In this document: positions 1 through 9,956 of the stretch, one piece after another
Layout: each line of letters begins with the position of its first letter
Numbering within the stretch: the stretch's first letter is position 1
Source: Gracilaria vermiculophylla
Taxonomy: Eukaryota > Rhodophyta > Florideophyceae > Gracilariales > Gracilariaceae
NCBI GenBank assembly: GCA_019155205.2
Contig: JAHNZQ020003147.1
Coordinates: forward strand, 384,546-412,441
Direction of reading: 5' to 3'
DNA length: 27,896 nucleotides
Translations under genes and position numbers: made by a program
Notes under the pieces: generated by a model
Told to the model about the DNA's origin: nothing
What the model saw: the letters and a program-made list of their open reading frames with translations, nothing else
Databases searched by the model: none

Positions 1-300
1 CAGCAACCGGGGACTGTCAAACACTATCGCGATGACATCGCTGCGCCGCCTTTTCAAAAGCCAAACATTACAGTCAAAAAAAGATAGATTTAAGCTCATG
101 AACGACGAGCTCCAAGTAAAGTGGAGGTAGAGTCTTCCTCTCACATGCAACGTACAGTATTTACAATTCAGATATTACGCAATGGATACTTCTGCAAAGC
201 CGGTGTGCCAAATAACTTCATTACAGAAGCTTTTGCTCTCCTACAGAATGTTTCAAAATCATAACACGTCGGTGTCGAAGTACAAAACTTATGAATTTGG
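1..300. other. No gene seen; AT-rich flank
   Basis: No open frame or element end can be supported here. The sequence is AT-rich and borders the Tc1-like terminus that begins at 301. Confidence 0.5.
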
Positions 301-573
301 TACTGTACGACTACAAGATCAAGATTTACACTAAATTCAAGTCCAAAAACCGTTTCAAATTTATAACAACTTTATGAAGTTTAAGTCTCTTTTGGCAACT
401 CCATAACTAGCTTTTCCACATTTTTGCGTAATAACGAAAATACAGCGTTTGTGCATCAAAGTGAGGTAGTCGTTAATTGTAAAAATAGAAGTATTGTCCC
501 AGTAATTCTTAAAACAGTTTTTCAAATCAAAAACTGCGCTGAAATGCCCTTTGTGGTCATAAACCGTTCTTGA
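301..573 (-). mobile_element. Tc1-like transposon end with transposase C-terminus (fragment)
   Basis: Positions 301-360 are an inverted-repeat end (TACTGTACGACTACAAG... to ...CCGTTTCAAA). They match, in reverse complement, the ends at 3324-3383 and 4608-4668. Immediately inside, the minus strand encodes the last ~65 residues of a Tc1/mariner transposase, with the motifs VFDLKNCFKNYW and HKRCIFVITQKCGKASY. These line up with ELKNCIKNCW and PKRCTSVFKRKGCK of the plus-strand copy that ends at 4569. The coding homology stops next to the TA at 574-575, where a pogo/Tigger element begins. The missing N-terminal part is not on the far side of that element, so this fragment was already truncated or its other half was deleted. 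It cannot be functional. Confidence 0.75.
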
Positions 574-575
574 TA

Positions 576-601
576 CAGGTTGATACTCTATATAGTGCCA
601 C
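576..601 (+). repeat. Left terminal inverted repeat of the pogo/Tigger element
   Basis: CAGG followed after 9 bases by CTATATAGTGCCAC pairs with the right end at 2548-2575. It also pairs with a second, internal copy at about 622-643, giving a palindrome close to this end. Confidence 0.75.
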
Positions 602-727
602 CCTGTGCCAGACGCAAACAATTGGCACTATATCGAATCAAGCAATATTCAAAGTTCCTTCACAGCATTGACGAAGACTATCCTTCTCCTTTACAATAGC
701 TCTGTAATAAGCATTTCGCGCCGTGCT

Positions 728-2435
728 CTACCGTTTTTCGTTTCGTTTTGCGCCTAGGAGAGCTGTTTTGGACTTCCGCAAGTGATAAACAGCATCTCTT
801 ACATCACTATCAATAGCAATGCTCTCAATGCAGTCAAACTGAAACCTTATTTCAGTCTCCGAAGGCAGAGGGGCAATGTGGCCATCGTCTTCGTCGCTAT
901 TGCAATGGCGCTGGTCCTCTCTCTCCTCAGCAGATTCAAATTCATTGACCGATTCCAAAGCGTCATGAACTAACGCTTCCCTGATTTCGTCATCCTCTCC
1001 AATGTTTAACCACCTCTCAACCTCCTCTTCTCCCGGACAGTCATCCAACTGGCTTACAAGAGCAACATCACCCACATCACGAAGTGAAAGCTCTTTCATT
1101 GCACTCACCATTTCCTTCACCAGCTCTTTGTCCGCAACATTACAGGACATCTTTCCTTCATTTGTGTTCACCTCCGCCGCGAAATGCACCTCCAACACTT
1201 GCGCTTTTCTCCAACATCGCGCAATCGTCATCACAGACATCTCATTCCAACTTTTTTGAACCATATAGGCTACATCTAGCATATGAGGATCGAATTCGTC
1301 GCAAAGATCACGCATTCCTCTTTTCGCTGTACCGGCCTCCCGACGTTGCTGTCGTGTTTCGATCTCTTTCACAATCTTGCGCAGAAGAAGACCCCTATAG
1401 CGTGCCTTCCAGGCTGCAAATAATGCCCATGTCCATAGGCTGATGTATGAAAGTACAGTTTGGTGGCAGTGTCATTAACTGCACCGGTTCTCGTACATCT
1501 GCGAGGTCCGTTCCATGCTGTCCACAATTGTCCATCAACAACACACATGGGTGTGAAGTAAACCTTCGAATAAATGGAAGTAAAATATCGAGGAAGCAGA
1601 TTCAAAATGTAGTAGAGTCGGACCAGGCATTGCGCTGACTTAGGTATGGGACAGGGGGTGACCCAAGTCGAAAACACCTTGGATTCTTTGCAGTGCCAAT
1701 AATAGCCATCGGTAGTTCAGCAGACCCATCTGCATTCGTGCAAACGTACGCAGTAACACGATCCTTGGCTTTCATCGCTTTTGTTCCACGAACTGGTTTT
1801 CGAGATTCATTGACTGCTAAGTAAGTGCGTTGAGGCAAGAGTTTGAAGAAAAGTCCCGTTTCATCGACATTGAAGATGCAATCAACATCTTAATTTCTGA
1901 GTCTCTCCCGCAAGGCACTCATATCCGCCGCAACCTTTAGCGCCGAGACACTTCCTGCTTCGCCAGACAGTGACACTGACCGCTATGCGAAACGTTTGGT
2001 GAAATAACACACCCATCCTTTCGAAGCACGGAATTATTAGAGTCGGCCTTCCTCATCTTCATTGGAGGTAGTTTGAAGCATTGCGTCGCGCACCATTAAA
2101 GCTTTCTGCTGCAGTACAAATTGTTTCACCGGCATCTTGGCAGATCGCGCAATTTGGAAAAACGTCAGTATCTTTTCGTCGATAAGTGGGAAGAGTGGCG
2201 GTCGTATTTATTTTATCTGCAAGCACAGATTACTGTTGTGTTGACTTGCAAGATGAGCTTTAGATCTGCTCTTGATGTTGGTAACTGTGCGACAAAATAT
2301 AGAATACTGGGATATGACAGTGCTCGCATTATGGCCTTGAGAGAGCATGCGAGCAATCTCTACTTGCTGACCAAGAGTGAGCCTCGTCTTCTTTTGGATC
2401 GGTTTGGATTGCGCTGTTACCATAGTTTGTCGCAA
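728..2435 (-). pseudogene. pogo/Tigger (CENP-B-like) transposase, broken
   Basis: This would encode a DDD transposase that cuts and pastes the surrounding element. Reading the minus strand from the start at 2435: residues ~15-50 form a Psq-type helix-turn-helix (KKTRLTLGQQVEIARML). A CENP-B-type DNA-binding segment follows around 2050-1950 (GWVCYFTKRFA, then RSVSLSGEAGS). The catalytic core has its first aspartate in NVDETGLFFKLLPQRTY (about 1880-1820). The second is in LLMDNCGQHGTD (about 1540-1500) and the third in IHQPMDMGII (about 1460-1430). The acidic C-terminal tail runs 1372-728 and contains PHMLDVAYMVQKSWNE. All three catalytic aspartates survive, but several in-frame stops (for example TGA near 1613 after STTF, and two adjacent stops in the linker near 2040) and at least one frameshift near 1390 break it. 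The tail resembles oomycete Tigger proteins, which is recall rather than a database match. Confidence 0.85.
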
Positions 2436-2547
2436 GAGAGGTCATTGTGGTTTTAGGAGGTTTGAACTGGGCGGCTAGTTTCGAGACCCCCTATAGCTGT
2501 GCCACGTGCTTTGGGTTAGCACTAATTAGAGGGTAAAACTACTCAAT

Positions 2548-2575
2548 GTGGCACTATATCGAGCCTCCCCCCCTG
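2548..2575 (-). repeat. Right terminal inverted repeat of the pogo/Tigger element
   Basis: GTGGCACTATATCGAGCC followed by a C-run and TG, with TA directly outside. Reverse complemented it gives CAGGGGGGGAGGCTCGATATAGTGCCAC, matching the left end apart from the length of the G-run. Confidence 0.8.
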
Positions 2576-2577
2576 TA

Positions 2578-3323
2578 ATGAATAACGCTTCAAAATTCTT
2601 TCGATTTATATAAACTGAACACAATTTCCTTTTGAAATCTGCAAAAAAGAATAATAATATGGTGCAACAGTGTGCAATGAGCATTGAAAATTTTGACAGC
2701 TACGAAAGTAATGTATTCTAAATGTAGTAAAACTTTTATTGAGATGAACAACAGTGTTTTACATATATTTATCATAAGCAAAAAGGATCAAACAAAATTT
2801 TAACATATAAAACTTCTATTAAAACTTGTATTATGCTATGCACTGGGCTCTCGATGAAAACAACTACATATAGAGCCTTTTCAGTGTGTATTATAGACTT
2901 GAAAAGGCTTCCAAATGCTTTCACACAACTTATTATAAAATTTTACATATCTGATCAGAAATGAATCTGGATTTTCATTAAGATGGCGCCGCCGTTTAGT
3001 AGTCTTTAGCAATGGAAAACGTTCTTTGCTTGCTATAAAGTAATGCGATGCAGTTACTTAAGCGTTAAATTCACTTAAGTCCTTTTGAAAATGAATAATA
3101 TTCTCGTTAGAATGATTTATTGCCAATTTAGGCCATTCTGAACAGGTTTTGATTACTACAAAAGTATTGAAAATAGCGCGAAAACTATGAATATTTTAAG
3201 TATGGGGCGGTATAGAAATGCGATGCAAAAGCGTTGGATTATTATTATTTACGTTAGTACACAACAGCGAAAACCAACTACTGAAGAAGGCAAAATGAAG
3301 TTTGAAAGTGAAATGTACCATGA
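2578..3323. other. AT-rich spacer, no gene seen
   Basis: Strongly AT-rich with only short accidental frames. I looked on the minus strand for the missing part of the Tc1 fragment at 301-573 and did not find it. Confidence 0.5.
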
Positions 3324-3383
3324 TTTTGAAACCGTTTTTTAACTTTAAGATTTTTGAAAACTGATTTTGGTAGCACTACAGTA
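3324..3383 (+). repeat. Isolated Tc1-like right terminus
   Basis: A 60-bp sequence (TTTTGAAACCG... to ...CACTACAGTA) matches in orientation and length the right end at 4608-4668, and the reverse complement of 301-360. No transposase is recognisable directly upstream, so this is a stranded end. The next Tc1-like element starts at or just after it. Confidence 0.65.
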
Positions 3384-4668
3384 CTGAAAACGATGATTTG
3401 CATCACAATGCCAGGTGTCCTATACTTATGAAACAAACTTTACGTCCAGTGCGTTTCAAAAATATATTACCGCTCAAAAATGCGCCAAAACTGTATTGCA
3501 AGCTACATTTTGCACATTGTCTATGTAGAATCGTTTTAAAAAACTTTGTAGCTCGTCTTTTTTCTAGTAAAAATAACTTGAGGTCCGCCACTTTGTAAGC
3601 AATAGCAGCTTCAAATCGTAAAGTTAAACGCCGAGAAACATTCTAACAGTGCAATCGCTAAAACATTGAAGCGTTCTACGGTCGCAATTGCTACTTTTCT
3701 AAAAACTCCGACTCTTTATGGATGAAAACGATCTCCGAGACGCCCTAAGAAGCTCCGTTCAGCAGATAAAAGAGAAATTAAGAAAACGTTGTGCAAAGAA
3801 AAATTATCGTGCAAAAAAATTGGAATCAATCTCAATCTCAACGTTTCTAAATCAACTATATGGAGACAAATAAACAGCACAAATGTATTTAAATATAAAA
3901 ATAAAATAAAAAACTTTCCTTCTCCAAGACCATCACAAGCAAAATAGAGTTGACTGGTGTGCTGGAAAAGCCTACTGAAAATAGAAATGGTAAAATGTTA
4001 TTTTTAGTGATGAAGAAAAGCTCAATTTGGATGGACCGGAATGCTACAATTTTTTTTGACACAATCTTCATAGAGAACGTCATCATTTTCATACCAGGCA
4101 TTCAGGTGGAAGCTCTGTAATGATGTGCGCGGGCATTTTTAAAAAAGGTCTCACGGAAATTGCATTTATTGAAAAAAACATGAATGTGGGAGAATATGAA
4201 GAAGTTCTATACAATTATTTGCTACCATTCTGTTTATTGTTTCATGAATATAATTTCGTTTTTAAACTGAATAATGCGCCTGTACAAACTTCATTATTAT
4301 TCAAAATTTGGCTACAGGAGTCTGAGGTATCTATTTTAGAGTGGCCGGCGCACTCACTAGATTTGAATCACATTTAAAACGTTTGCGGACTGCTGGCGAA
4401 GATAATTTATGCGCATGGAAGGCAATTTCTGACAGTTTTTGAACTCAAAAACTGTATTAAAAATTGCTGGAAATCTATACCGGTTTCCATAGTGGAAAAG
4501 TACATCACTTTGATGCCGAAACGCTGCACTAGCGTTTTTAAGCGAAAAGGATGCAAAATAAACAATTGAACGTCGCGCAGTAAAGATTTGTTATTGATGA
4601 TTATATGTTTTTGAAACGGTTTTTTGACTTTACTTTTTTCTGAAACCTATTTTTGTAGGCGTACAGTA
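3384..4668 (+). mobile_element. Tc1-like DNA transposon, nearly full length, inactive
   Basis: About 1.3 kb, the usual size of Tc1-like elements. The right end at 4608-4668 is clear (TTTTGAAACGG... to ...GTACAGTA). The left end is less certain: only the inner part, GTTTCAAAAATATATTA near 3450, matches the right end's GTTTCAAAAACATATAA in reverse complement. The transposase remnant lies on the plus strand between them. Confidence 0.65.
3640..4569 (+). pseudogene. Tc1-like DD34E transposase, broken at catalytic residues
   Basis: The N-terminus has a first helix-turn-helix (NSAIAKTLKRSTVAI, about 3645-3690). A second follows near 3765-3870 (KREIKKTLCKEK, then NVSKSTIWRQIN). The catalytic core starts with FSDEEKLNLDGP near 4010, which keeps the first aspartate. 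The second motif, at about 4270, reads KLNNAPVQTS where the family has DNAP, so aspartate has become asparagine. In the third motif, LDLNHI is followed by a TAA stop at 4375-4377 exactly where the family's glutamate stands, 35 codons after the altered aspartate. The frame then continues to a C-terminus with KRCTSVFKRKGCKINN and a stop at 4567-4569. A TGA also replaces tryptophan near 4055, and the N-terminal part is in other frames. Two of three catalytic residues are lost, so no activity is possible. Confidence 0.8.
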
Positions 4669-4739
4669 TACACTTGGTAGTTTTTTTGAGATTTCACAGC
4701 ATGTTGTCTGTTTTTGAAAGTCTGTAATTACACTGCAAT

Positions 4740-5372
4740 TTACTCTAGAGCGGCAAAGCGCACGACGCGAGTGCATGGTGCGCGGAGATGCGCAGTGCGG
4801 TGACGACGAGTCGGCAATGCAGCAAAGCAGCAGGGCGGCAAAAAGCTCGCGCCCTGACCTATGGGCTGCGGTGCGGCAAAGATAGCTTGGCGGGATAGTA
4901 GAGCGCACGGTCCGAGCGCATGACGCCCGGAGGCGCAGCGCGGCGAAGATGAGTCGGGAATGCAGCAAAGCAGCGTGGCGGCAAAGAGCTCGGCGTGCGA
5001 GCGCGGCGTGCTAGTGGTGTGCACTGAGACGCACCAGGCGGTGGAGGTGAGTCAACGTTGCGGTGGAGTTGCTAGGCGACAGAAGTGCGTGGCTCTCGAG
5101 CGCTACATTGAGCAGCGTAGCGGTGCAGAGACCAGTCGGCTAGAAGTTGTGGCAGCAGGGTGGCCAAGCGCATGGCGCAAGTGCAAGGAAAGCTGAAATG
5201 CGTAGCGCGGCAAAGAAGTTTCGGCGGGGCGGCAGGGCCGCCGGGCTGCAGGGCGACAAAGACCATGGCGTGCGAGCGGTGCGCGCTGAGACGCACGAAG
5301 TGGCCGAGACGATTCGGCGTAACGGTTGAGCGACGTAGTGACATATGTGCATCGCGCTCACGCGCTGCACGT
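4740..5372. repeat. GC-rich degenerate tandem repeat block
   Basis: Composition switches abruptly from AT-rich to GC-rich at about 4740. Blocks such as CGAGTCGGCAATGCAGCAAAG (about 4808) and GAGTCGGGAATGCAGCAAAG (about 4951) recur with a spacing of about 143 bp. GTGCGAGCG...GAGACGCACCAGGCG (about 5000-5042) recurs about 260 bp later as GTGCGAGCG...GAGACGCACGAAGTGG. The recurring unit contains GCGGCAAAG and its variants. Frames stay open on both strands for 60-110 codons because of composition and are not credible genes. It ends at the LTR start at 5373. Confidence 0.55.
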
Positions 5373-5927
5373 TGTAGTACAGTGGCTCCTGAGGAAAAAT
5401 GGTGGTGTGGCTTTACGACGAGGTATTCTTAAGTAGGGCTCCTATTTTATTAACTGAGCCACGTGGTGCATAACTCGACACGCGTGCGCTACAGTATCCT
5501 TAAGGGACGGTAGAATTAATATTTCTTTCAGTTAATTTGTGATGGTAATCACTACAGTAGTGAGACCTGCCGAGGCGGGCTCCTGGCTTGATACTTAATC
5601 TGCCAGTCGAGTTCCGCCTTTTGTAGAAGTAAAACCAAGCACTCTTGAGTCTTCATCTACTTTTCCAGTTGGTGACTCTCGTCGATCATCCTCGGGGTCC
5701 TAAGCCGCCGATCCCCAGGTCGCATCATAGCAGCGCTTGTAGGAGCATTGTCCGCCCAGTGAACCTCCTCCTCCGCTTGGTGTTTGCGGATCCCCTTCAA
5801 GAATTCCCCCCGCTCGCGACGGTGAATACCGGAGACCACCTTTAGGAACACGCACCTTTGGAGTCAACAAAAACTCCTAACGGACGTTGTGCTCTACTAC
5901 CTTGAAAGGAGAACTGACAGTACCACA
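5373..5927 (+). repeat. 5' LTR of element A
   Basis: 555 bp from TGTAGTACAGTGG to GACAGTACCACA. It aligns end to end with the LTRs at 9957-10509, 14701-15254 and (reverse) 19028-19581. Boundaries were set by the solo copy, whose ends are fixed by its target duplication. The imperfect inverted ends are TGTRGTAC and GTRSCACA. Landmarks shared by all copies include GCGCTACAGTAT, GATACTTAATC and GAGTCTTC. I could not assign U3, R and U5. Confidence 0.85.
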
Positions 5928-6179
5928 ACTGGTTTCCCGACTTAAAACTTCAGTTTCCTAAAGGTTTCGCATAAGTCGCAGAAGAACAGTGTTTCTAGTT
6001 TGCAACGATCGGACCTCAACAGTAGAAATCTTCCTTACGGTGATTCGGAAGTAGAAGAAAATCAACCCCGACGTACTCCTCTATGGAACCCTCAGAACCC
6101 CTAATGGAAACCCGCGCAACAGGACCCTGAAGCAACCAACTCCGTCGGTGGGCGCAGCACGGGCAGCGCTCTCTAGAAG
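5928..6179 (+). other. Untranslated leader of element A
   Basis: About 250 bp between the 5' LTR and the likely gag start, with no credible frame. It begins with the putative primer-binding site. Confidence 0.5.
5930..5947 (+). other. Putative primer-binding site
   Basis: TGGTTTCCCGACTTAAAA begins two bases after the 5' LTR. A TGG start at this place is what a site complementary to a tRNA 3' CCA end looks like. The matching tRNA was not identified. The other three LTR copies are not followed by this sequence, as expected for 3' or solo LTRs. Confidence 0.5.
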
Positions 6180-8350
6180 ATGGCCGCCACACTGGAGGAC
6201 CCTGAAAGTCTCCTCAGAAATCCTGGCTTCTTTGTGGAGCATTGCAGGAATCGCCTTAGGAGAATGCCCGATCGGAGGCAAGCGAAATTCCCCGCGACAC
6301 TTCTGGAGAAAGCCGATGTAAGGTTGAAGAAACGCAAACAGCATCGCAGCGGCCACCTCAAAAGCTGCAGGGACGGAAACACCCGGTGGCCAACTCTGTC
6401 CTGGAGTCTCTGGCCCCGCGCTTTACGGATTGGCTCTCACAAGAGCTGGTCAAAAGAATACATGCAGGTATTGAAGCTCACTTAGGAGTGCGCCGCCAGA
6501 TCCTTGTGGAGGAAATCGCAACGGAGAGCGCTCATCGTACTGTGGATGCTTTGCTGGATTCCGATCCTTTCCTCGAGGCGATCTCAGATGTTATCGGTGC
6601 GGAGATTCGCTCCCAAACCGCGCAGCTGCTCCACGCAGCGGCGTTTCAAAGTTATTTATCCGTACAGGAGAGGTTCCCTCTATCAACACCTAAGGTGACC
6701 CCAGGCACAGAAGGAAAGGATACTGCCACCCCCTACGCCAGAAGAGGAAAGGATATTACCGTAGGGAAACGGGACCACCTCAGGAATCTTGCTATGCACT
6801 GTTTGGACCTGACGCCCCGCGGAGGAGGACAGGATACCGGTCGCGACGAAGTCCACCTAAGGAGAGAAGGAGAGGATACTCCTTGGGTGTATCGCGATAA
6901 CGGGGGTATCGTCAGTCACCCAAATTACTAAAAGAAAAGACGCAGAAAGAAACGGAGGGAGAAAAGAAGAAAGCGGGACACCGATTCGGAGAGAAACTCA
7001 GACTCTGAATCCGTAAACAGCTCCAGCTCAAAGGACAGTATACCTCCCAAGAAGAAAAGTAGAAGGGCCAGGGATGTCGTCCCGCTTAACGACCTCTTGA
7101 CCAAAGTGGCAATTTAGGACACCTACAGGTTGAGTGACCGCTCCACTTTTTACGAGGCGTCGGTCTCTAAACGACTCTCGAAGATCCAGCGCCGCATGGA
7201 TACTCAAATGAAGAAACACTCCTTCTAAGGGGAAGACCCCATCTCGGTGTTGAATTGTCTCACACGCTTCTGTTCAGCGTGTAGTATCAATGGTGTCCAT
7301 GAAGTTGACGCCGTATGGTGCTTTCAGTTCTATCTCACAGGCCAAGCGCACTCGCTAGTGCAGCCGCGCCTCATAGGGGGGAGCACCATTGTGGATGACC
7401 CTGGGACGGACGTCTTGATGACGTACCCGGAAGTGGTGAAGATCCTCCTCAAAAGGTACTCCACGGACGAGGAGATAGCCGATGCTGACGCTGAAGTCAC
7501 CTCCTGTAGGCAGAACACGGGAATAACCGAGACGCAGTTCTTACAGAAGCTGTGGACGAAGGCCCAACAGTGTGGGAACGTGTACTCTGAACGGCGGCTG
7601 AAGTCGTTGTTTGTCGAGGGACTCCTCCCTTCGATACGCGCGAGGGTGCGTAAGCACCTGACAACGCACCCAAAGACCACCTATACGGACCTAGCGCGTT
7701 TTGCGGAATTCTATGGGGATATCCACCGTGCCGCTCGTCGCAGCCATACTCCACTTTCGGAAAAACCAGCGGCCTCGAGGACCCTTCGGGCATCTGCCTT
7801 GACGTTGGACTCCAGCACCTCGGAGGAGGTCGACGAGCTCATGCTCGTAGGATAGCAAGAGACCCTTGACCTCACATATGCCTCATCTCAGGGAGCACCG
7901 TTTAGGACGAGGACACCCTCGTCCTCCACTTCGTACGCCTCGTCAGGATCTTAATATATTGTCCGATTTGCGTACTCTCGAGGCTACTCACCGCTTTGCG
8001 GGATTTTCTTGTCTCGAGAGCCAGTACACTGCACGTCTCTCACCCCGGCGACGAGAGCCGCCATCCTGCAGGAACTGGAGAAAAACTTCCAGGACCTGAA
8101 GGACACACCAGCGAAGTGCGGAAGTTACCGAACCGCATATCGTTACATCGGCTCCCCTCAAGGAAACTACAGTTACCGCGCCCCACTGGGAGTGCAGCCT
8201 GTTCCATTGTCACTTGCACCAGCAACGCAGGAGCCGGTATCCAAACGGGTTGCTCCTCAGGGGAACACGTCGTATCTCTATGTGCAACCGCAGCAGCTAT
8301 CCCCTACTGGAGCTCAGCCCCCCTCCAACCAGGAATACCCTCCCCGCTAA
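6180..8350 (+). pseudogene. gag: gag polyprotein of element A, broken
   Basis: Gag packages the element RNA into particles. The ATG at 6180 (context AAGATGG) is a reasonable start, with a frameshift near 6380 into the main frame, which runs from 6386. That frame carries a helical N-terminal region (SVLESLAPRFTDWLSQELV, about 6395-6450) and a stretch with four related short motifs (about 6710-6885). A very basic tract (KKRRRKKRREKRRKR) at about 6932-6976 is followed by a serine/acidic run. The capsid core is at about 7310-7760 (CFQFYLTGQAHSLVQPRL, then RRLKSLFVEGLLPSIRARV), resembling the retrotransposon gag domain. After a TAG at 7853-7855 comes a remnant of a CCHC zinc knuckle (FLSREPVHCTSL, about 8003-8038) with cysteines lost. 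In-frame stops also lie at 6929-6931, about 7117 and about 7226. The main frame is the same as that of pol. Confidence 0.75.
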
Positions 8351-8352
8351 GC

Positions 8353-9951
8353 GTAGAGGCTCTGCGTGGCTCTTTACCGTCGAGTCTCAGCTCGACGGAG
8401 GTCGCTTTTAGGAAAGGGGGAGAAGCCGTCTACTGGGTCGACGCAGAATCGGCGGGCCCCATAATCCCGTTGGACCCATATGACATCTTTAAGGATTCTG
8501 TTTGCACGCTCCGCCGTGAGAAATTTCAAAGTGTTCGCCTCTATAGGATGTCTCCCGCTCGCCTCCATCACTGGGCGTGCTGTCCTCAATACTGGAGCTG
8601 CCACCAATGTGGTGCGCGCCGCCGTGCTCCCGGAGTCTGCTCTGCACTTCTTGAGGATTTGCAAGCTTTCTACGATGCGCGATGCGTCACGTCGAGCATT
8701 GGACATCCTCGGAGCGATACCCCTGTATCTCCGGCTGGGCTTCTTACAGGTGAAGGTGTGGATCCTCGTGGCAACCAACTTGGACGCACAAATCATATTG
8801 GGCACTTCCTTTGTGGATCGGTATGTACGTGCAATCTACCCACGCCTGCAGAAGGTGACGTTTCTCGACGCCGCCTTCGTAGGTATCGTGTCCTTATCTA
8901 CAGGACTGGACGCCAACGTGCGTCATGTGGGTAATCTTCCGAAGGAGACGCAGTCGAATAAGCTCCGGGTGGTGAAAAGCATCGAAATACCCGCGAGGAG
9001 TCAGGCCGAAGTTTTGGTGCAGACCTCTGCATCTTGCCTTTCATTCCTACAGGGGAGTCCACACCTGACGACGAAGCAGCACTCCATCATGGCCAGCGGT
9101 GCTATGGAAATAATACCGAGCATTCCCTTCAGGGTTGTGCTCGCCAACCTCAAGGAGTCGCCGTTACGGCTCCAGAAAGGAACTGTTGTCGGACTGACAC
9201 TACCTGCCCCTGCACGGCCGGCTTATCTCCCTCGTTTGGAAGACCTTGCGGACCGCGATGTAATCGCCATAATGGAGGCAGAAGCGACTTCCACGGCTCC
9301 AGGGGAGGAGAATCCTGCCACCTGGCAGAAGAAGCTCCAAAATGGCGAGGATTTCGAAGGGTATTGCCACAGGATAGTGGAGATGCTATCCGCCTTTGAG
9401 GATATGTGGACTGGTCGCCTGGGTCATGTCAGTCTGGCCAAGCACAGGATCCAGCTCACGCCGGAGGCGAAACCGGTACATCAACTCCCGAGGAGAGCCG
9501 GACCCCATGCTCGCGATTTTGAAGGCAATGAGGTACACCGGATGCTGGAGAAGGGCGTTATCGAGCCTTCCAATTCCAAATGGGCATCCCCGGTGGTGTT
9601 TGTCAAGAAGAAAGATGGCTCCCTACGGTTCTGTATTGACTACAGGCGCCTTAACGAGGTGACGGTACGCGACTCGTACCCGATGCCCCGGATGGATGAA
9701 TGTATCGACTCCTTAGGCAATGCGTCCGTTTTCTCCACGCTGGATGCCAATAGCGGCTACTGGCAGATTGAGATGGACGACTCCGGTAAGGATATACCAA
9801 CATTCACCTCGCACTGTGGGATCTGCAGATTCCTAAGCATGCCATTTGGAATGAAGAATGCCCCCGCTACGTTCCAACGAGCGGTGGACATAATCCTATC
9901 AAGGGTGAAGTGGCGGTACGCCTTGGTGTATATGGATGTCGTCATCATATA
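8353..9951 (+). pseudogene. pol: pol of element A, part 1: protease and N-terminal half of reverse transcriptase
   Basis: The protease region begins in one frame (EVAFRKGGEAVYWVDAE, about 8400-8450) and shifts by about 8520 into the main frame. Its catalytic D-T/S-G reads VLNTGAATNVV, with asparagine at 8588-8590 in place of aspartate. A protease C-terminal segment follows (AQIILGTSFVDRYVRAIYP, about 8785-8840). The reverse transcriptase starts near 9500 and shows KWASPVVFVKKKDGSLRFCI, then DYRRLN, then LDANSGYWQIEM with the first catalytic aspartate, then MPFGMKNAPATFQRA. The YxDD box at 9929-9940 reads YMDV, the last aspartate having become valine. No stop interrupts 8480-9951. The frame is cut at 9952 by the solo LTR and resumes in the same frame at 10515. 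Confidence 0.85.
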
Positions 9952-9956
9952 CTCCC
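9952..9956 (+). repeat. Target-site duplication (CTCCC), left copy
   Basis: CTCCC here and again at 10510-10514 flank the solo LTR exactly. Removing one copy and the LTR restores a continuous RT reading (IIYS then RSVEEH), which confirms both boundaries. Five-bp duplications are usual for Ty3/gypsy integrases. Confidence 0.9.

Larger units (their letters stand above)
576..2575 (-). mobile_element. pogo/Tigger-type DNA transposon, about 2.0 kb, TA target duplication
   Basis: The element is bounded by TA on both sides (574-575 and 2576-2577). Its terminal inverted repeats are CAGG...TATATAGTGCCAC at 576-601 and, in reverse complement, CAGGGGGGGAGGCTCGATATAGTGCCAC at 2548-2575. The two differ mainly in a poly-G stretch. 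Ends beginning with CAG and a TA duplication are usual for pogo-like members of the Tc1/mariner superfamily. The minus strand carries a degenerate transposase (728-2435). Length, ends and coding content agree, so the boundaries are well supported, but the copy is dead. Confidence 0.8.

Noticed and set aside
576..3383. One Tc1 element from 301 to 3383 interrupted by the Tigger element
   Set aside because: The termini have suitable orientation, but 2578-3323 contains no transposase N-terminal part on the minus strand.
4740..5432. Several overlapping 60-112-codon frames on both strands
   Set aside because: All frames are open because of GC-rich tandem repeats; the translations are low-complexity mixtures of Ala, Arg, Cys and His.
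8374..8805. 143-codon minus-strand frame within pro of element A, and similar antisense frames in pol
   Set aside because: They overlap the well-supported sense protease and RT and have no counterpart in element B.
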